Source: Candidatus Tanganyikabacteria bacterium | Lineage (GTDB): Bacteria > Cyanobacteriota > Sericytochromatia > S15B-MN24 > VGJW01 | Direction of reading: 5' to 3' | DNA: 34,252 nucleotides | Assembly (NCBI GenBank): GCA_016867235.1 | Contig: VGJY01000027.1 | Location: forward strand, 1 to 34,252 | In this document: in pieces, positions 5,900 through 13,428 of the stretch | Layout of the letters: every line of letters starts with the position of its first letter | How positions within the stretch are numbered: the first letter of the stretch is position 1 | Notes under the pieces: generated by a model | Seen by the model: only the letters and a program-made list of their open reading frames with translations | Databases searched by the model: none | Told to the model about the DNA's origin: nothing | Position numbers and translations under genes: made by a program

Positions 5900-8740
5900 G
5901 TGAGGGTCCCCGACCTGCGTCCCCCCGCCCCCGTAGCGCGCCCCGCGGCTGCCGGGGAAGTCGCTCGCAACCCCCTGCTCCGTGCGCAGGCCGATAGCCT
6001 CGCGACGGCACCGGTCGCCATTCTCGGCGACGTCGCGGTCGAACTGGCGGACGTGGACGGCATCGCGAGCCCCGGCAACGACGATCTGCGCGGCACGGCC
6101 AGGGGACAGGTGGCCGTCGATCGGGACTACCTCCTCTCGCAACTGAGAGAGTTCGTCAAATCCGACGACAAGAAAGCCATCACCCGCATCGCCTTCGACG
6201 CCAGACGCCGCGTGTACGAAATCGAGGGCCATGCCCGCCTCTTCGGCCGCTTTCGCGGCCCGGGCTTCAAGGTCGAGATGAAGGCGGATGGCGACGGCCA
6301 CCTGGTGGTGACCGGCAGGTCCTGGGCCGACCCGCTCCTGCGCCTCTTCGGGCAACCGACGGTGGCCGACTGGGTGGAGCGATCCATCCGGGCTTACAAG
6401 CCGCCCGTCAAGCTGCAGCGCGAGGGGCGGAAACTCATCGTGGCCGGGATTGCCAACCTGACCGTGCCGCTCGGGTCGGACAACATCAAGCTGACGCTCT
6501 CGGATTACACCCCCCGTGCCGGCCAGCCAGGCCCGTTCTCGCTCGGCGCCGACGGGCGGGTCGTCACGGCGCTCGCCGGCGAGGTCCGGGGGTTCATCTG
6601 GCAGGGCAAGCCCACCGGGCAGGCCGAGCACCCGGACAAGGCCAGCCTGCAGGTGCACTTCGTCGCCCGGGCCGACCGCTCGATCGCCACGCGGGTGACC
6701 GGCAGCGCCACGGTCGGCATCACCGAGGAGCAACTCAAGAACCTCACCGGCCAGCGCGGCGAGGTCCTGTTCCCCTTGCTCAAGTCGGGCCGGGCCACGT
6801 TCTCGGATCTGCGCATCGAGGGCAGCTACTCCAGCGGCCGCCGCTGGGAGTCGCGCATCACGGCCAACGCGCGCGTCGAAACTCCCCAGGGCCTGACGAT
6901 CGAGACGCCGCTCACCGCGGACATCGACGACGGAGGCAAGGGCGTCACGGCGAGCGCGGGGCCGGTCGCATGGCGCGATCCGTTCAACGGCCGGCTGCGG
7001 ATCGAGCGGTTCGACTTCGCCAGCGGCGCGGACGGGATGCGTCTGGAGGTGGTGGAACCGCCCGACAAGCCGCTCGATGTGCCTTTCGCCGAAAACCGCC
7101 TGGGCCTCTGGATCGGGGGCGATGCTTACTTCCAGCAGCTTCTGGCCGCAGTGGGGCAGGCGCGGGAAGGCGTGCTGCTCGAGTCCTTCGGGTATCCAGG
7201 CGGCCAGCGGCCGGAAAAGCTCATGGAGGCCCTGCTGAACAGGGCGGCTCGCGGCGTAGCCGTCCGCCTGCTCATCGATCCCGGGCCGTTCGGGACCGAG
7301 GACTGGGCCGGGCGAGTGAAGACGACCCTCGCGGGAAACGGGGACGACGCCTGGACGAAGCGCTTCATGGCGGGCCTGACCGGAGCCGAACTCGCCCGCA
7401 TTCGCGAATCCTTCGACGTCGTGGAGCATCCGGGGGGACTGGCGCGCACCAACCACCGGAAAGTCGTGGTCGTCGACGGTGTCCTGGGCGTGACGGGCGG
7501 CGTGAACGTGGGCGACGGCCACTTCTCGACCGTCCAGGACGCGATGGTGCCCGTCGTGGGACCGGCCGCGCGCGACCTGGCCGAGGCATTCCTGCGCACG
7601 TGGGCCGAGGACGGCGGGAAGGTGACCGACGACGATCGGCGCATCTTCGTCAAGGACGACGCCGCCATCACCGCCGAGGGCGGCGCGAGGTTCGGCGGCC
7701 TCGTGGGCGTGGCGCCGGCGAAGGCCCGCATGCTGGTGACCGACGACCGCCAGGCCGAGATAGCACGTGCCTACCTGGATGCCATCGACGGGGCCCGGAA
7801 GGCCGTGAAGGTCGAGCAGCAGTACCTCACGGAACGCGCCGTGGTCGCGGCCCTGGCCCGCGCCATCCGCCGCGGGGTGGACGTCACGGTGGTCGTGCCG
7901 GAAGACCAGGGCAACGAGTTCGAACTCGGGAACAACCTGGCCATCTTGCGCCTGCTGGAAGCCTCCGCGGCTACCGGAGCGGGGAGCGTCGACGCCCGCT
8001 ACTACCAGACCCGCGGGACCTGGACGCACCACGTCCACTCCAAGATCCTGGTCGCCGACGGCGAACGGGCCCTGGTGGGCTCGGCGAACGTCGATCAGCG
8101 GGCCATGCGCGGCCTGGCCACGACGGCCCAGGGGCGCATCCTGTGGAACAAGGAACTCGATCTGGACATCGCGGATCCCGCGTTTGCCGGCCGGATCGAC
8201 CGCGAGGTCTTCGGCCGCGACACGAGGCCCGAGGAGTCCCGGGACGTCTGGGAGAAGCTCGTCGCCACCAGGCTGGAGGCTCCCGCGAAGCGAAATCCGG
8301 CCGACATGGCCAAGCTGGGTCTCGATTTGCGGACGCTCATGCACGAAGAGGCGGCCACGGCCATTCGCTCGGCTGGCGACTCGCCTGCCGAACGGGAGGC
8401 TCGCACCCGTCTAGAAGCCGCGCTCGCCAGGGCCGAGGGCGCCTGGGACGCAACCTGGTCGCTGGCCGCCACTCCCGACGTGGACAGGGTAGAATTCGTC
8501 AAGGCCAGGATTCCGGCCGGCCGCGGCCGCGACGTCGAACTCCACATGCTCCGGCATCCCGGCGGCCAGGCGGCCTGGGCCCGGGCCGCCGCGCACGCCG
8601 CCCTCTACGGGGTGGAGCGAGCGGTGGCCGACCTGTACCGGGCCGGCGGGTTCAAGCGGCACGAGGCGTTCGTGCGGGCCGCCCTCCGGCCCGACGAAAG
8701 GCAGGCCCGGCTGTCGGACGCGTTCAACCTGCTATTCTGA
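5900..8740 (+). CDS. Phospholipase D-like (HKD) phosphodiesterase with long N-terminal domain
   Basis: The 946-residue protein has the two HxK motifs of the PLD superfamily. His519-Lys521 lies in NHRKVVVVDG, followed by GGVNVGD. His713-Lys715 lies in HSKILVADG, followed by GSANVD. The pair resembles cardiolipin-synthase-type enzymes, which act on phosphodiester bonds of phospholipids. About 400 N-terminal residues are not part of the usual enzyme: they look beta-rich (FKVEMKADGDGHLVVTGRS, KLIVAGIANLTVPLGSDNIK), and I cannot name the domain. A helical C-terminal stretch of about 180 residues follows the second HKD motif. No signal peptide or membrane helix is evident. The start is GTG 5900; GGAGAG is 20 bases upstream, too far for an SD, while GATAAC (5888-5893) could give a leaderless start. 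The PLD fold is certain; the substrate is not. Confidence 0.85.
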   Translation: MRVPDLRPPAPVARPAAAGEVARNPLLRAQADSLATAPVAILGDVAVELADVDGIASPGNDDLRGTARGQVAVDRDYLLSQLREFVKSDDKKAITRIAFDARRRVYEIEGHARLFGRFRGPGFKVEMKADGDGHLVVTGRSWADPLLRLFGQPTVADWVERSIRAYKPPVKLQREGRKLIVAGIANLTVPLGSDNIKLTLSDYTPRAGQPGPFSLGADGRVVTALAGEVRGFIWQGKPTGQAEHPDKASLQVHFVARADRSIATRVTGSATVGITEEQLKNLTGQRGEVLFPLLKSGRATFSDLRIEGSYSSGRRWESRITANARVETPQGLTIETPLTADIDDGGKGVTASAGPVAWRDPFNGRLRIERFDFASGADGMRLEVVEPPDKPLDVPFAENRLGLWIGGDAYFQQLLAAVGQAREGVLLESFGYPGGQRPEKLMEALLNRAARGVAVRLLIDPGPFGTEDWAGRVKTTLAGNGDDAWTKRFMAGLTGAELARIRESFDVVEHPGGLARTNHRKVVVVDGVLGVTGGVNVGDGHFSTVQDAMVPVVGPAARDLAEAFLRTWAEDGGKVTDDDRRIFVKDDAAITAEGGARFGGLVGVAPAKARMLVTDDRQAEIARAYLDAIDGARKAVKVEQQYLTERAVVAALARAIRRGVDVTVVVPEDQGNEFELGNNLAILRLLEASAATGAGSVDARYYQTRGTWTHHVHSKILVADGERALVGSANVDQRAMRGLATTAQGRILWNKELDLDIADPAFAGRIDREVFGRDTRPEESRDVWEKLVATRLEAPAKRNPADMAKLGLDLRTLMHEEAATAIRSAGDSPAEREARTRLEAALARAEGAWDATWSLAATPDVDRVEFVKARIPAGRGRDVELHMLRHPGGQAAWARAAAHAALYGVERAVADLYRAGGFKRHEAFVRAALRPDERQARLSDAFNLLF

Positions 8741-8788
8741 TGGCGCGGCCGGCACGGAGGCCGCCCCCCTGTTGCATCGCGAGACCGG

Positions 8789-9712
8789 TCAGCGGACCGT
8801 GTACTGGACCTGGTTGCGTCCGGCTTGCTTGGCGTGATAGAGGGCGAGATCCGCCGCCTGCAGCAGCACGTCGGAGTCGTCGCCGTCCTCCGGGAAGGAC
8901 GAGAGGCCGATGCTCGCCGTGATGGCGAGGCGGATGCCGTTGTCCGGGTAGTTGCCGCGTTCGATGCTCGCCCGGATGCGTTCGGCCACGACCAGGCCCT
9001 GGTCGCGATCCGTCTGGGGCAGGATGAGCGTGAACTCGTCGCCGCCGTAGCGGCAAAGCACGTCGTACACCCGGGTGTTGAACTTGACGATCGAGGCGAC
9101 CTCGGACAGCACCCGGTCGCCGATGGCGTGGCCGTGGGTGTCGTTGATGGCCTTGAAGTGATCGACGTCCACCATCAGCACGGTGAGACCGTAGCCGAAG
9201 CGGGCGGCGCGGTTGGTCTCTTCGCGGAGGCGTTCGAAGAGCAGGCGCCGGTTGTGGAGGCCGGTCAGTTCGTCGGTGTTGGCCTTCACCTCGAGTATCT
9301 GGTGCTTCGTGCGGAGTTCTTCCTGGAACTTCTTCATCCGCAGGGCCACGCGCACCCGGGCCATGACGATCTTGGGATTGAACGGCTTGAGGATGTAGTC
9401 CTGCGCACCCGCATCCAGGGCCTGGATGATCTCTTCGTCGGCGTTCATGCCCGACAGGAAGATCACCGGGATGTACCGCGTCGCTTCGTCGGCCTGGAGC
9501 GCCTCGCACACCTGGTGGCCCGTGACCAGCGGCATCCTGATATCCAGCAGGACGCAATCCGGCAGATGGTGCTCGGCCTTCTGGATGGCCTCTACGCCAT
9601 TGGTGGCGATGATGAAGTCGTAACCTTCGCGGCGGATCATCGTCTGGAGAAGCTTCAAGTTGTCCGGCTCGTCATCAGCAAGCAGGATGAGGGGCTTTTC
9701 TCGTGCAATCAC
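8789..9712 (-). CDS. Response regulator with GGDEF domain (diguanylate cyclase, PleD-like)
   Basis: The 307-residue protein joins a receiver domain (1-125) to a GGDEF domain (about 145-305). The receiver keeps the acidic pair DDE (13-15), phosphoacceptor Asp57 and Lys109. The cyclase has GGDEF (223-227) and the inhibitory site RVYD (214-217) at the standard five-residue spacing, so c-di-GMP synthesis with product feedback is expected. It should act in the cytoplasm downstream of an unlinked histidine kinase. The start is GTG 9712; no clear SD precedes it and the sequence just upstream is AT-rich (TTTATATA). It follows the PP2C gene by 56 bases on the same strand, so co-transcription is likely. 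Confidence 0.93.
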   Translation of the reverse strand: MIAREKPLILLADDEPDNLKLLQTMIRREGYDFIIATNGVEAIQKAEHHLPDCVLLDIRMPLVTGHQVCEALQADEATRYIPVIFLSGMNADEEIIQALDAGAQDYILKPFNPKIVMARVRVALRMKKFQEELRTKHQILEVKANTDELTGLHNRRLLFERLREETNRAARFGYGLTVLMVDVDHFKAINDTHGHAIGDRVLSEVASIVKFNTRVYDVLCRYGGDEFTLILPQTDRDQGLVVAERIRASIERGNYPDNGIRLAITASIGLSSFPEDGDDSDVLLQAADLALYHAKQAGRNQVQYTVR

Positions 9713-9768
9713 TATATAAAGGAAACGTAGGCCTGGCCTGCGCCAAGGTCCTTTTACATTCTACCCAG

Positions 9769-10482
9769 CTAGGCGTTGGCGATGAGGATGACGGTGATGT
9801 TGTCCCGTCCCCCGCGCTCGTTGGCGATGTCGATCAGCGCCTGGCTTGCGTCCTGGGGATCCTCATGAGCCTCGATGCGTTCGAGGATCTCCTCGGCCTT
9901 CACGAAGCGCGTCAACCCGTCGGTGCAGAGCAGGACCCGGTCACCGGGCAGGAAGTCATGAACGGACGTGTCGGTCTCCACTTCCTTGAACTGGCCCAGG
10001 CTGCGCGAAATGGCGCTCCGGTACGGATGCGTCTCGGCCGCCTCGGGCGTGATGACGCCGGCTTTGACAAGTTCGGCGACCATCGAGTGATCTTCGGTCA
10101 ACTGGCGGATCCCGCCGTCGCGCACCAGGTAGGCCCGCGAGTCGCCCACGTGGGCGATGGTGAACCGGTCGCCCTCGACGATGGCCGCGACGACGGTCGT
10201 ACCCATGCCCTTGAGGTTCTTGTCGGCCTGGGCGGCCGCGGCTATCTCGGAATTCGCGCTGGTGATGGCGCGCACCATGGCCTCGGCGGCGCCTTCCTCG
10301 GGCTGCCGCGCCCGGAGAGACCCCAGGAGGGAGTCGACGGCCTGCTGGCTGGCGACCTCGCCCGCCTGGTGGCCGCCCATCCCGTCCGCCACGATGAAGA
10401 TCCCGCGGTCGCGATCGAGACCGAGGGCATCTTCGTTGCTGCTACGGACCTTGCCTACGTCGGAAAGGCTGCCGACTCGCAC
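9769..10482 (-). CDS. PP2C-type serine/threonine protein phosphatase (Stp/PrpC-like)
   Basis: A 237-residue metal-dependent phosphatase that removes phosphate from Ser/Thr of proteins, usually opposing a Hanks-type kinase. The PP2C motifs are in order: SNED (15-18), VADGMGGHQAGE (31-42), GTTVVAAIV, AHVGDSRAYL, DHS, LLCTDGLT and GGRDNITVI at the C-terminus. The metal-binding Asp residues (Asp18, Asp33, and the Asp of CTDG and RDN) are all visible. The size is that of bacterial single-domain PP2C enzymes. The start is GTG 10482 with AGGAGG upstream. No kinase gene is adjacent. The gene diverges from tadA and precedes the GGDEF gene. Confidence 0.93.
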   Translation of the reverse strand: MRVGSLSDVGKVRSSNEDALGLDRDRGIFIVADGMGGHQAGEVASQQAVDSLLGSLRARQPEEGAAEAMVRAITSANSEIAAAAQADKNLKGMGTTVVAAIVEGDRFTIAHVGDSRAYLVRDGGIRQLTEDHSMVAELVKAGVITPEAAETHPYRSAISRSLGQFKEVETDTSVHDFLPGDRVLLCTDGLTRFVKAEEILERIEAHEDPQDASQALIDIANERGGRDNITVILIANA

Positions 10483-10528
10483 CCTTTCGTCCTCCTAGTT
10501 CGATAGATTCAGACAGGATACCAGATAC

Positions 10529-10540
10529 TAGAATCCGAAG
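10529..10540 (+). promoter_or_regulatory. -10-like box giving a leaderless tadA start
   Basis: TAGAAT (10529-10534) lies exactly six bases before ATG 10541, which would put the first transcribed base on the start codon. No SD and no good -35 are present. rpoZ shows the same geometry at 25483-25495. Confidence 0.45.
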
Positions 10541-10990
10541 ATGCGACATGCGCACTGGATGGACTTCGCCCTCACGGAAGCCCGCGAGGCCGGCGCGGCG
10601 GGCGAGGTGCCGGTCGGCGCGGCTCTGGTGTGCGACGGGGCCGTGGTGGCCCGGGCGGGAAACACCCGCGAAGCGGCCGCCGATCCCCTGGGCCATGCCG
10701 AACTCTCGGTGCTGCGCGCCGCGGCCACGGCCCTCGGGCGCTGGCGCCTCGCGGGTTGCACCCTCTACGTCACGCTGGAGCCCTGCCCGATGTGCGCGGC
10801 CGCTGCCGTGCAGGCGCGCGTGGACCGCATCGTGTTCGGCGCCCAGGACCCCAGGCTTGGGGCATGCGGATCGGTCTGGTCACTGGCCCAGGCGCCGGAA
10901 TGGCATCACCGGGTCGAGATCGTCGGCGGGGTCCGCGAACAAGAGGCCGCCGAACTGCTCAGGGAGTTCTTCGCAGGCCGCAGATCCTAG
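10541..10990 (+). CDS. tadA: tRNA-specific adenosine deaminase TadA
   Basis: TadA converts adenosine-34 of tRNA-Arg(ACG) to inosine so that one tRNA reads three codons. The 149-residue protein has the zinc deaminase signature. His52 and Glu54 lie in GHAELSVL, and Cys82 and Cys85 in EPCPMC, with Glu54 as the proton shuttle. The length is normal for bacterial TadA. ATG 10541 has no SD; ATG 10559 is a possible later start. The tRNA-Ser gene begins 28 bases after the stop. Confidence 0.93.
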   Translation: MRHAHWMDFALTEAREAGAAGEVPVGAALVCDGAVVARAGNTREAAADPLGHAELSVLRAAATALGRWRLAGCTLYVTLEPCPMCAAAAVQARVDRIVFGAQDPRLGACGSVWSLAQAPEWHHRVEIVGGVREQEAAELLREFFAGRRS

Positions 10991-11018
10991 GTTCATGCTA
11001 AACTACCGGATGCCGCGC

Positions 11019-11100
11019 GGAGGGTATCCGAATGGTGAGGAGGCCGCCTCGAAAGCGGTTGCCGGGTAACCGGTTGCGGGTTCGACTCCCGTGCCCTCCG
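11019..11100 (+). tRNA. tRNA-Ser (anticodon CGA)
   Basis: The segment folds as a class II tRNA. Acceptor GGAGGGT pairs with GCCCTCC plus discriminator G. The anticodon stem GCCGC/GCGGT encloses the loop CTCGAAA with anticodon CGA, and the T arm has TTCGACT. The long variable arm characteristic of tRNA-Ser is formed by CCGG/CCGG around GTAA. The 3' CCA is not encoded. TAAACT (10999-11004) is a possible -10 with a start near 11011. At 82 nucleotides it is slightly short for tRNA-Ser because the D loop and variable arm are compact. Confidence 0.92.
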
Positions 11101-11151
11101 CCTCCCAATGGAAATGTGTGCATGGGTATACGGCTCGTTGAGATGACCGGG

Positions 11152-11172
11152 GCCCTCGGGGCCGACGAGGGC
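11152..11172 (+). other. Hairpin over the SD region of the glycosyltransferase gene
   Basis: GCCCTCG (11152-11158) and CGAGGGC (11166-11172) form a perfect 7-bp stem ending two bases before ATG 11175. The 3' arm contains GAGGG, the only SD-like sequence, so folding would hide the ribosome site. It could also act as a weak end to the tRNA-Ser transcript. There is no T-run. Confidence 0.4.
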
Positions 11173-11174
11173 TC

Positions 11175-13331
11175 ATGACATTGCTCAAGTGGCCCCGCCG
11201 ACTGATCGTCGTCTGCCGAGGCGAGTCCGTCACGGATGTCGCCGTGCGGGACGCCGAGGCCGCCGGCCATTCCTTCGCGGCCTTGCAGGACCGGCCTAGC
11301 CGGGTTCCGCTGTCCCCGCTGGGAATCGAGCAGGCGCGAGACGCCGGCAAGCGCCTCTTCGCCGGCGGCCACCGCCCGGATACCGTGTTCTGCGGTCCCG
11401 ACCTGGCCTCGCGCCAGGCTGCGGTACACGTCCTGCGGGCCATCGGCTACGACGCCGAGGCGGATCTGCCGCACGTGGCCTCGCACGTTCTGCCGTTGCC
11501 CGGCAGGCCCAGCCCGGTGGCCGAGCTGGAAGTCGCACACCGCCTGCTTGCGAAGGCGGTAGACGTCCTTCACGAGGAGCGTCTGCGCGACCTGGATCCG
11601 GGCACGCTGGCTGGCTGCACGCCCACGGGCCGCTCGCGGGCCTTCGCCGAGTTGTACCGCGTGGATCCCGGCCACATGTACCGGCGCGCGCCCGGCGGAG
11701 AAAACCACGCGGACGTGGCCCTGCGCGTCAATTCGTTCCTTTCTGAACTCGGCCGCGAGTTCGCCGGCGAAACGATCATGATCGTGACGAGCCGCGCGGT
11801 GCGACACGCCATCCGGCGCCTGCTCGAGCCGATGGCCGGCGACGCGGCCGAGCGCGAACTCGCGATCCTCGATGACGGGCCGCCGCCCGAGGAGTATGTC
11901 TGCGACTCCAGCGGGCCGGTCGCTCGCAAGTTCCTCCTGCAGAGTTACTACCGGATGGCGGACATCGCCCAGACCGGGGCGCGGACCGCGCTGTCGCGCA
12001 TCCGCCGCCGTGGCGAGGACGACGATCAGGAAGTGAGCTACCCGGAGTTGCCGGTCGGCGTCCCCGGGGACGTGCGCGGCCGCGTGCTGATCACCTACCT
12101 GTCGGCAGGAAACGGCCATCGCATCGCCGCACAGGCGATCGAGGCGGATCTGCGCGAGCGCTATCCCGACGTGGAGGTCCGGGCGCCGGAGGACCTGTAC
12201 AACTTCTCCAGGCCGGGAAAGCTGGGCGCCCAGCTCTTCTACAAGGTCATCGACCTGCGCATCTACCATCATCTCTACGGCATCGCGGATCGCGTCCCGG
12301 CGAGCCCGGAGCAGATGAACTTCCTCAGGCGCCAGGTCATGCAGCTCCTCAGCCGCGGATTCAAGAAGCTCCTCGCCGAGTTCCAGCCCGACGTGGTGGT
12401 CAACGCGCATCCCCTCGGCACCGAGCTGCTGTCTGGCGCGCAGGCCGGCGGCCAGGTGCCCGACTCGGTCCGCAACTTCCAGGTCGTCACCGACTGCTAC
12501 GGGCACATGTTCTACGTGCTGCCCAACGTCCATGCCACCTTCGTCCCCAACACCAAGGTCGCCGGGGAGCTGCAGGAGAAGGGGATGCCCGCCGACCGCA
12601 TCTTCGTCACGGGCATCCCGATCCACCCATCGTTCGCCGAGCGAGTCGATCAGGCGGTCGCCCGCGATCGCCTGGGTCTCTCGCGTACGGCGAAGGTCCT
12701 GCTCGTGCAGGGCAACCTCATCGACGACGTCCTCCAGTACGATGCCATCCTCGAGTACCTCGTGGCGTCGTTCCCCAAGGGCGTTCACGGACTGGATGTC
12801 GAGGTCGTGGTGGTCTGCGGCAAGAACGCGGAGCTCCACAAGGGCCTGCAGGCCCTTGCCCGGGGCTACACCGGCAAGGTTCGGCTGGTGCCCTTCGGCA
12901 TGGTCCCCTCGCAGCAGATGCGCGACATCATGCGCGCGGCCGACCTGTCATTGACCAAGCCAGGCGGGTTGACGACCGCGGAGAGCATCGCGATGGAACT
13001 GCCGATGGTGCTCTACGAGGTCATGGGCGGCGGCCAGGAAGGCTACAACGCGGAGTACTTCAAGAAGGAAGGCGTCGCCCAGGACGTGTACAGCCTGGAA
13101 GAGGCGTGCCGGGCGGTCGCCGACCTGCTGGACAGCCCCGAGCGCCTGCAGGCCATGCAGAGCGCGGCGGCGCGAGTCGCACGCCCGCAGGCGGCCAGCA
13201 GCGTGGCGGACGTGGTCGGCCACGCGTTGCACTTGCTGGGCCCCGAAGGAGTAGCCTGGCCGGTGCGCCCCGAAAAGGGCCGGGCCCGCCTGCGCATGCC
13301 CGGCCTGCGCCCCACTCGCACGCGGACCTGA
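11175..13331 (+). CDS. Fusion: degenerate histidine phosphatase domain + MGDG-synthase-like glycosyltransferase
   Basis: The 718-residue protein has two parts. Residues 8-230 have the fold marks of the histidine phosphatase superfamily (LIVVCRGES, LSPLGIEQARDAG, GGENHADV). However, the RHG core reads CRG (14-16) and the second catalytic His is replaced in VTSRAV (204-209), so both catalytic histidines are absent. Residues 303-690 match the MGDG synthase/UgtP class of GT28 enzymes. The acceptor-side motif is ITYLSAGNGHRIAAQAI (307-323) and the nucleotide-sugar motif is KPGGLTTAES (595-604), followed by ELPMVLYEVMGGGQE. Such enzymes add sugars to diacylglycerol at the membrane. A basic tail (about 690-718) could aid membrane binding. 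The glycosyltransferase call is strong; sugar donor and product are not known. That the phosphatase-like part is regulatory is inference. Confidence 0.85.
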   Translation: MTLLKWPRRLIVVCRGESVTDVAVRDAEAAGHSFAALQDRPSRVPLSPLGIEQARDAGKRLFAGGHRPDTVFCGPDLASRQAAVHVLRAIGYDAEADLPHVASHVLPLPGRPSPVAELEVAHRLLAKAVDVLHEERLRDLDPGTLAGCTPTGRSRAFAELYRVDPGHMYRRAPGGENHADVALRVNSFLSELGREFAGETIMIVTSRAVRHAIRRLLEPMAGDAAERELAILDDGPPPEEYVCDSSGPVARKFLLQSYYRMADIAQTGARTALSRIRRRGEDDDQEVSYPELPVGVPGDVRGRVLITYLSAGNGHRIAAQAIEADLRERYPDVEVRAPEDLYNFSRPGKLGAQLFYKVIDLRIYHHLYGIADRVPASPEQMNFLRRQVMQLLSRGFKKLLAEFQPDVVVNAHPLGTELLSGAQAGGQVPDSVRNFQVVTDCYGHMFYVLPNVHATFVPNTKVAGELQEKGMPADRIFVTGIPIHPSFAERVDQAVARDRLGLSRTAKVLLVQGNLIDDVLQYDAILEYLVASFPKGVHGLDVEVVVVCGKNAELHKGLQALARGYTGKVRLVPFGMVPSQQMRDIMRAADLSLTKPGGLTTAESIAMELPMVLYEVMGGGQEGYNAEYFKKEGVAQDVYSLEEACRAVADLLDSPERLQAMQSAAARVARPQAASSVADVVGHALHLLGPEGVAWPVRPEKGRARLRMPGLRPTRTRT

Positions 13332-13332
13332 T

Positions 13333-13353
13333 CGCGCTCGCACCACGAGCGCG
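13333..13353 (+). terminator. Hairpin after the glycosyltransferase gene
   Basis: CGCGCTCG and CGAGCGCG form a perfect 8-bp stem with a 5-base loop, starting two bases after the stop codon. No T-run follows. It lies between convergent genes and may serve both directions. Confidence 0.4.
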
Positions 13354-13428
13354 GGCCCACACGGGCGCCAGGCGGAATGCTCGCGAGGCGTGCGGCCGGC
13401 CTCCCGAGCGCGGCCCAGCCGATGCGGG

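Noticed and set aside
5870-8344. 824-codon minus-strand open frame opposite the PLD gene
   Set aside because: The plus strand encodes both HKD motifs and a normal protein; the antisense translation has no recognisable domain.
6970-8922. 650-codon plus-strand frame overlapping the PLD gene
   Set aside because: Out of frame with the HKD protein and extremely Arg/Gly-rich, typical of a shadow frame.
10998-12839. 613-codon minus-strand frame across tRNA-Ser and the glycosyltransferase
   Set aside because: It reads through a tRNA gene and opposite clear glycosyltransferase motifs.
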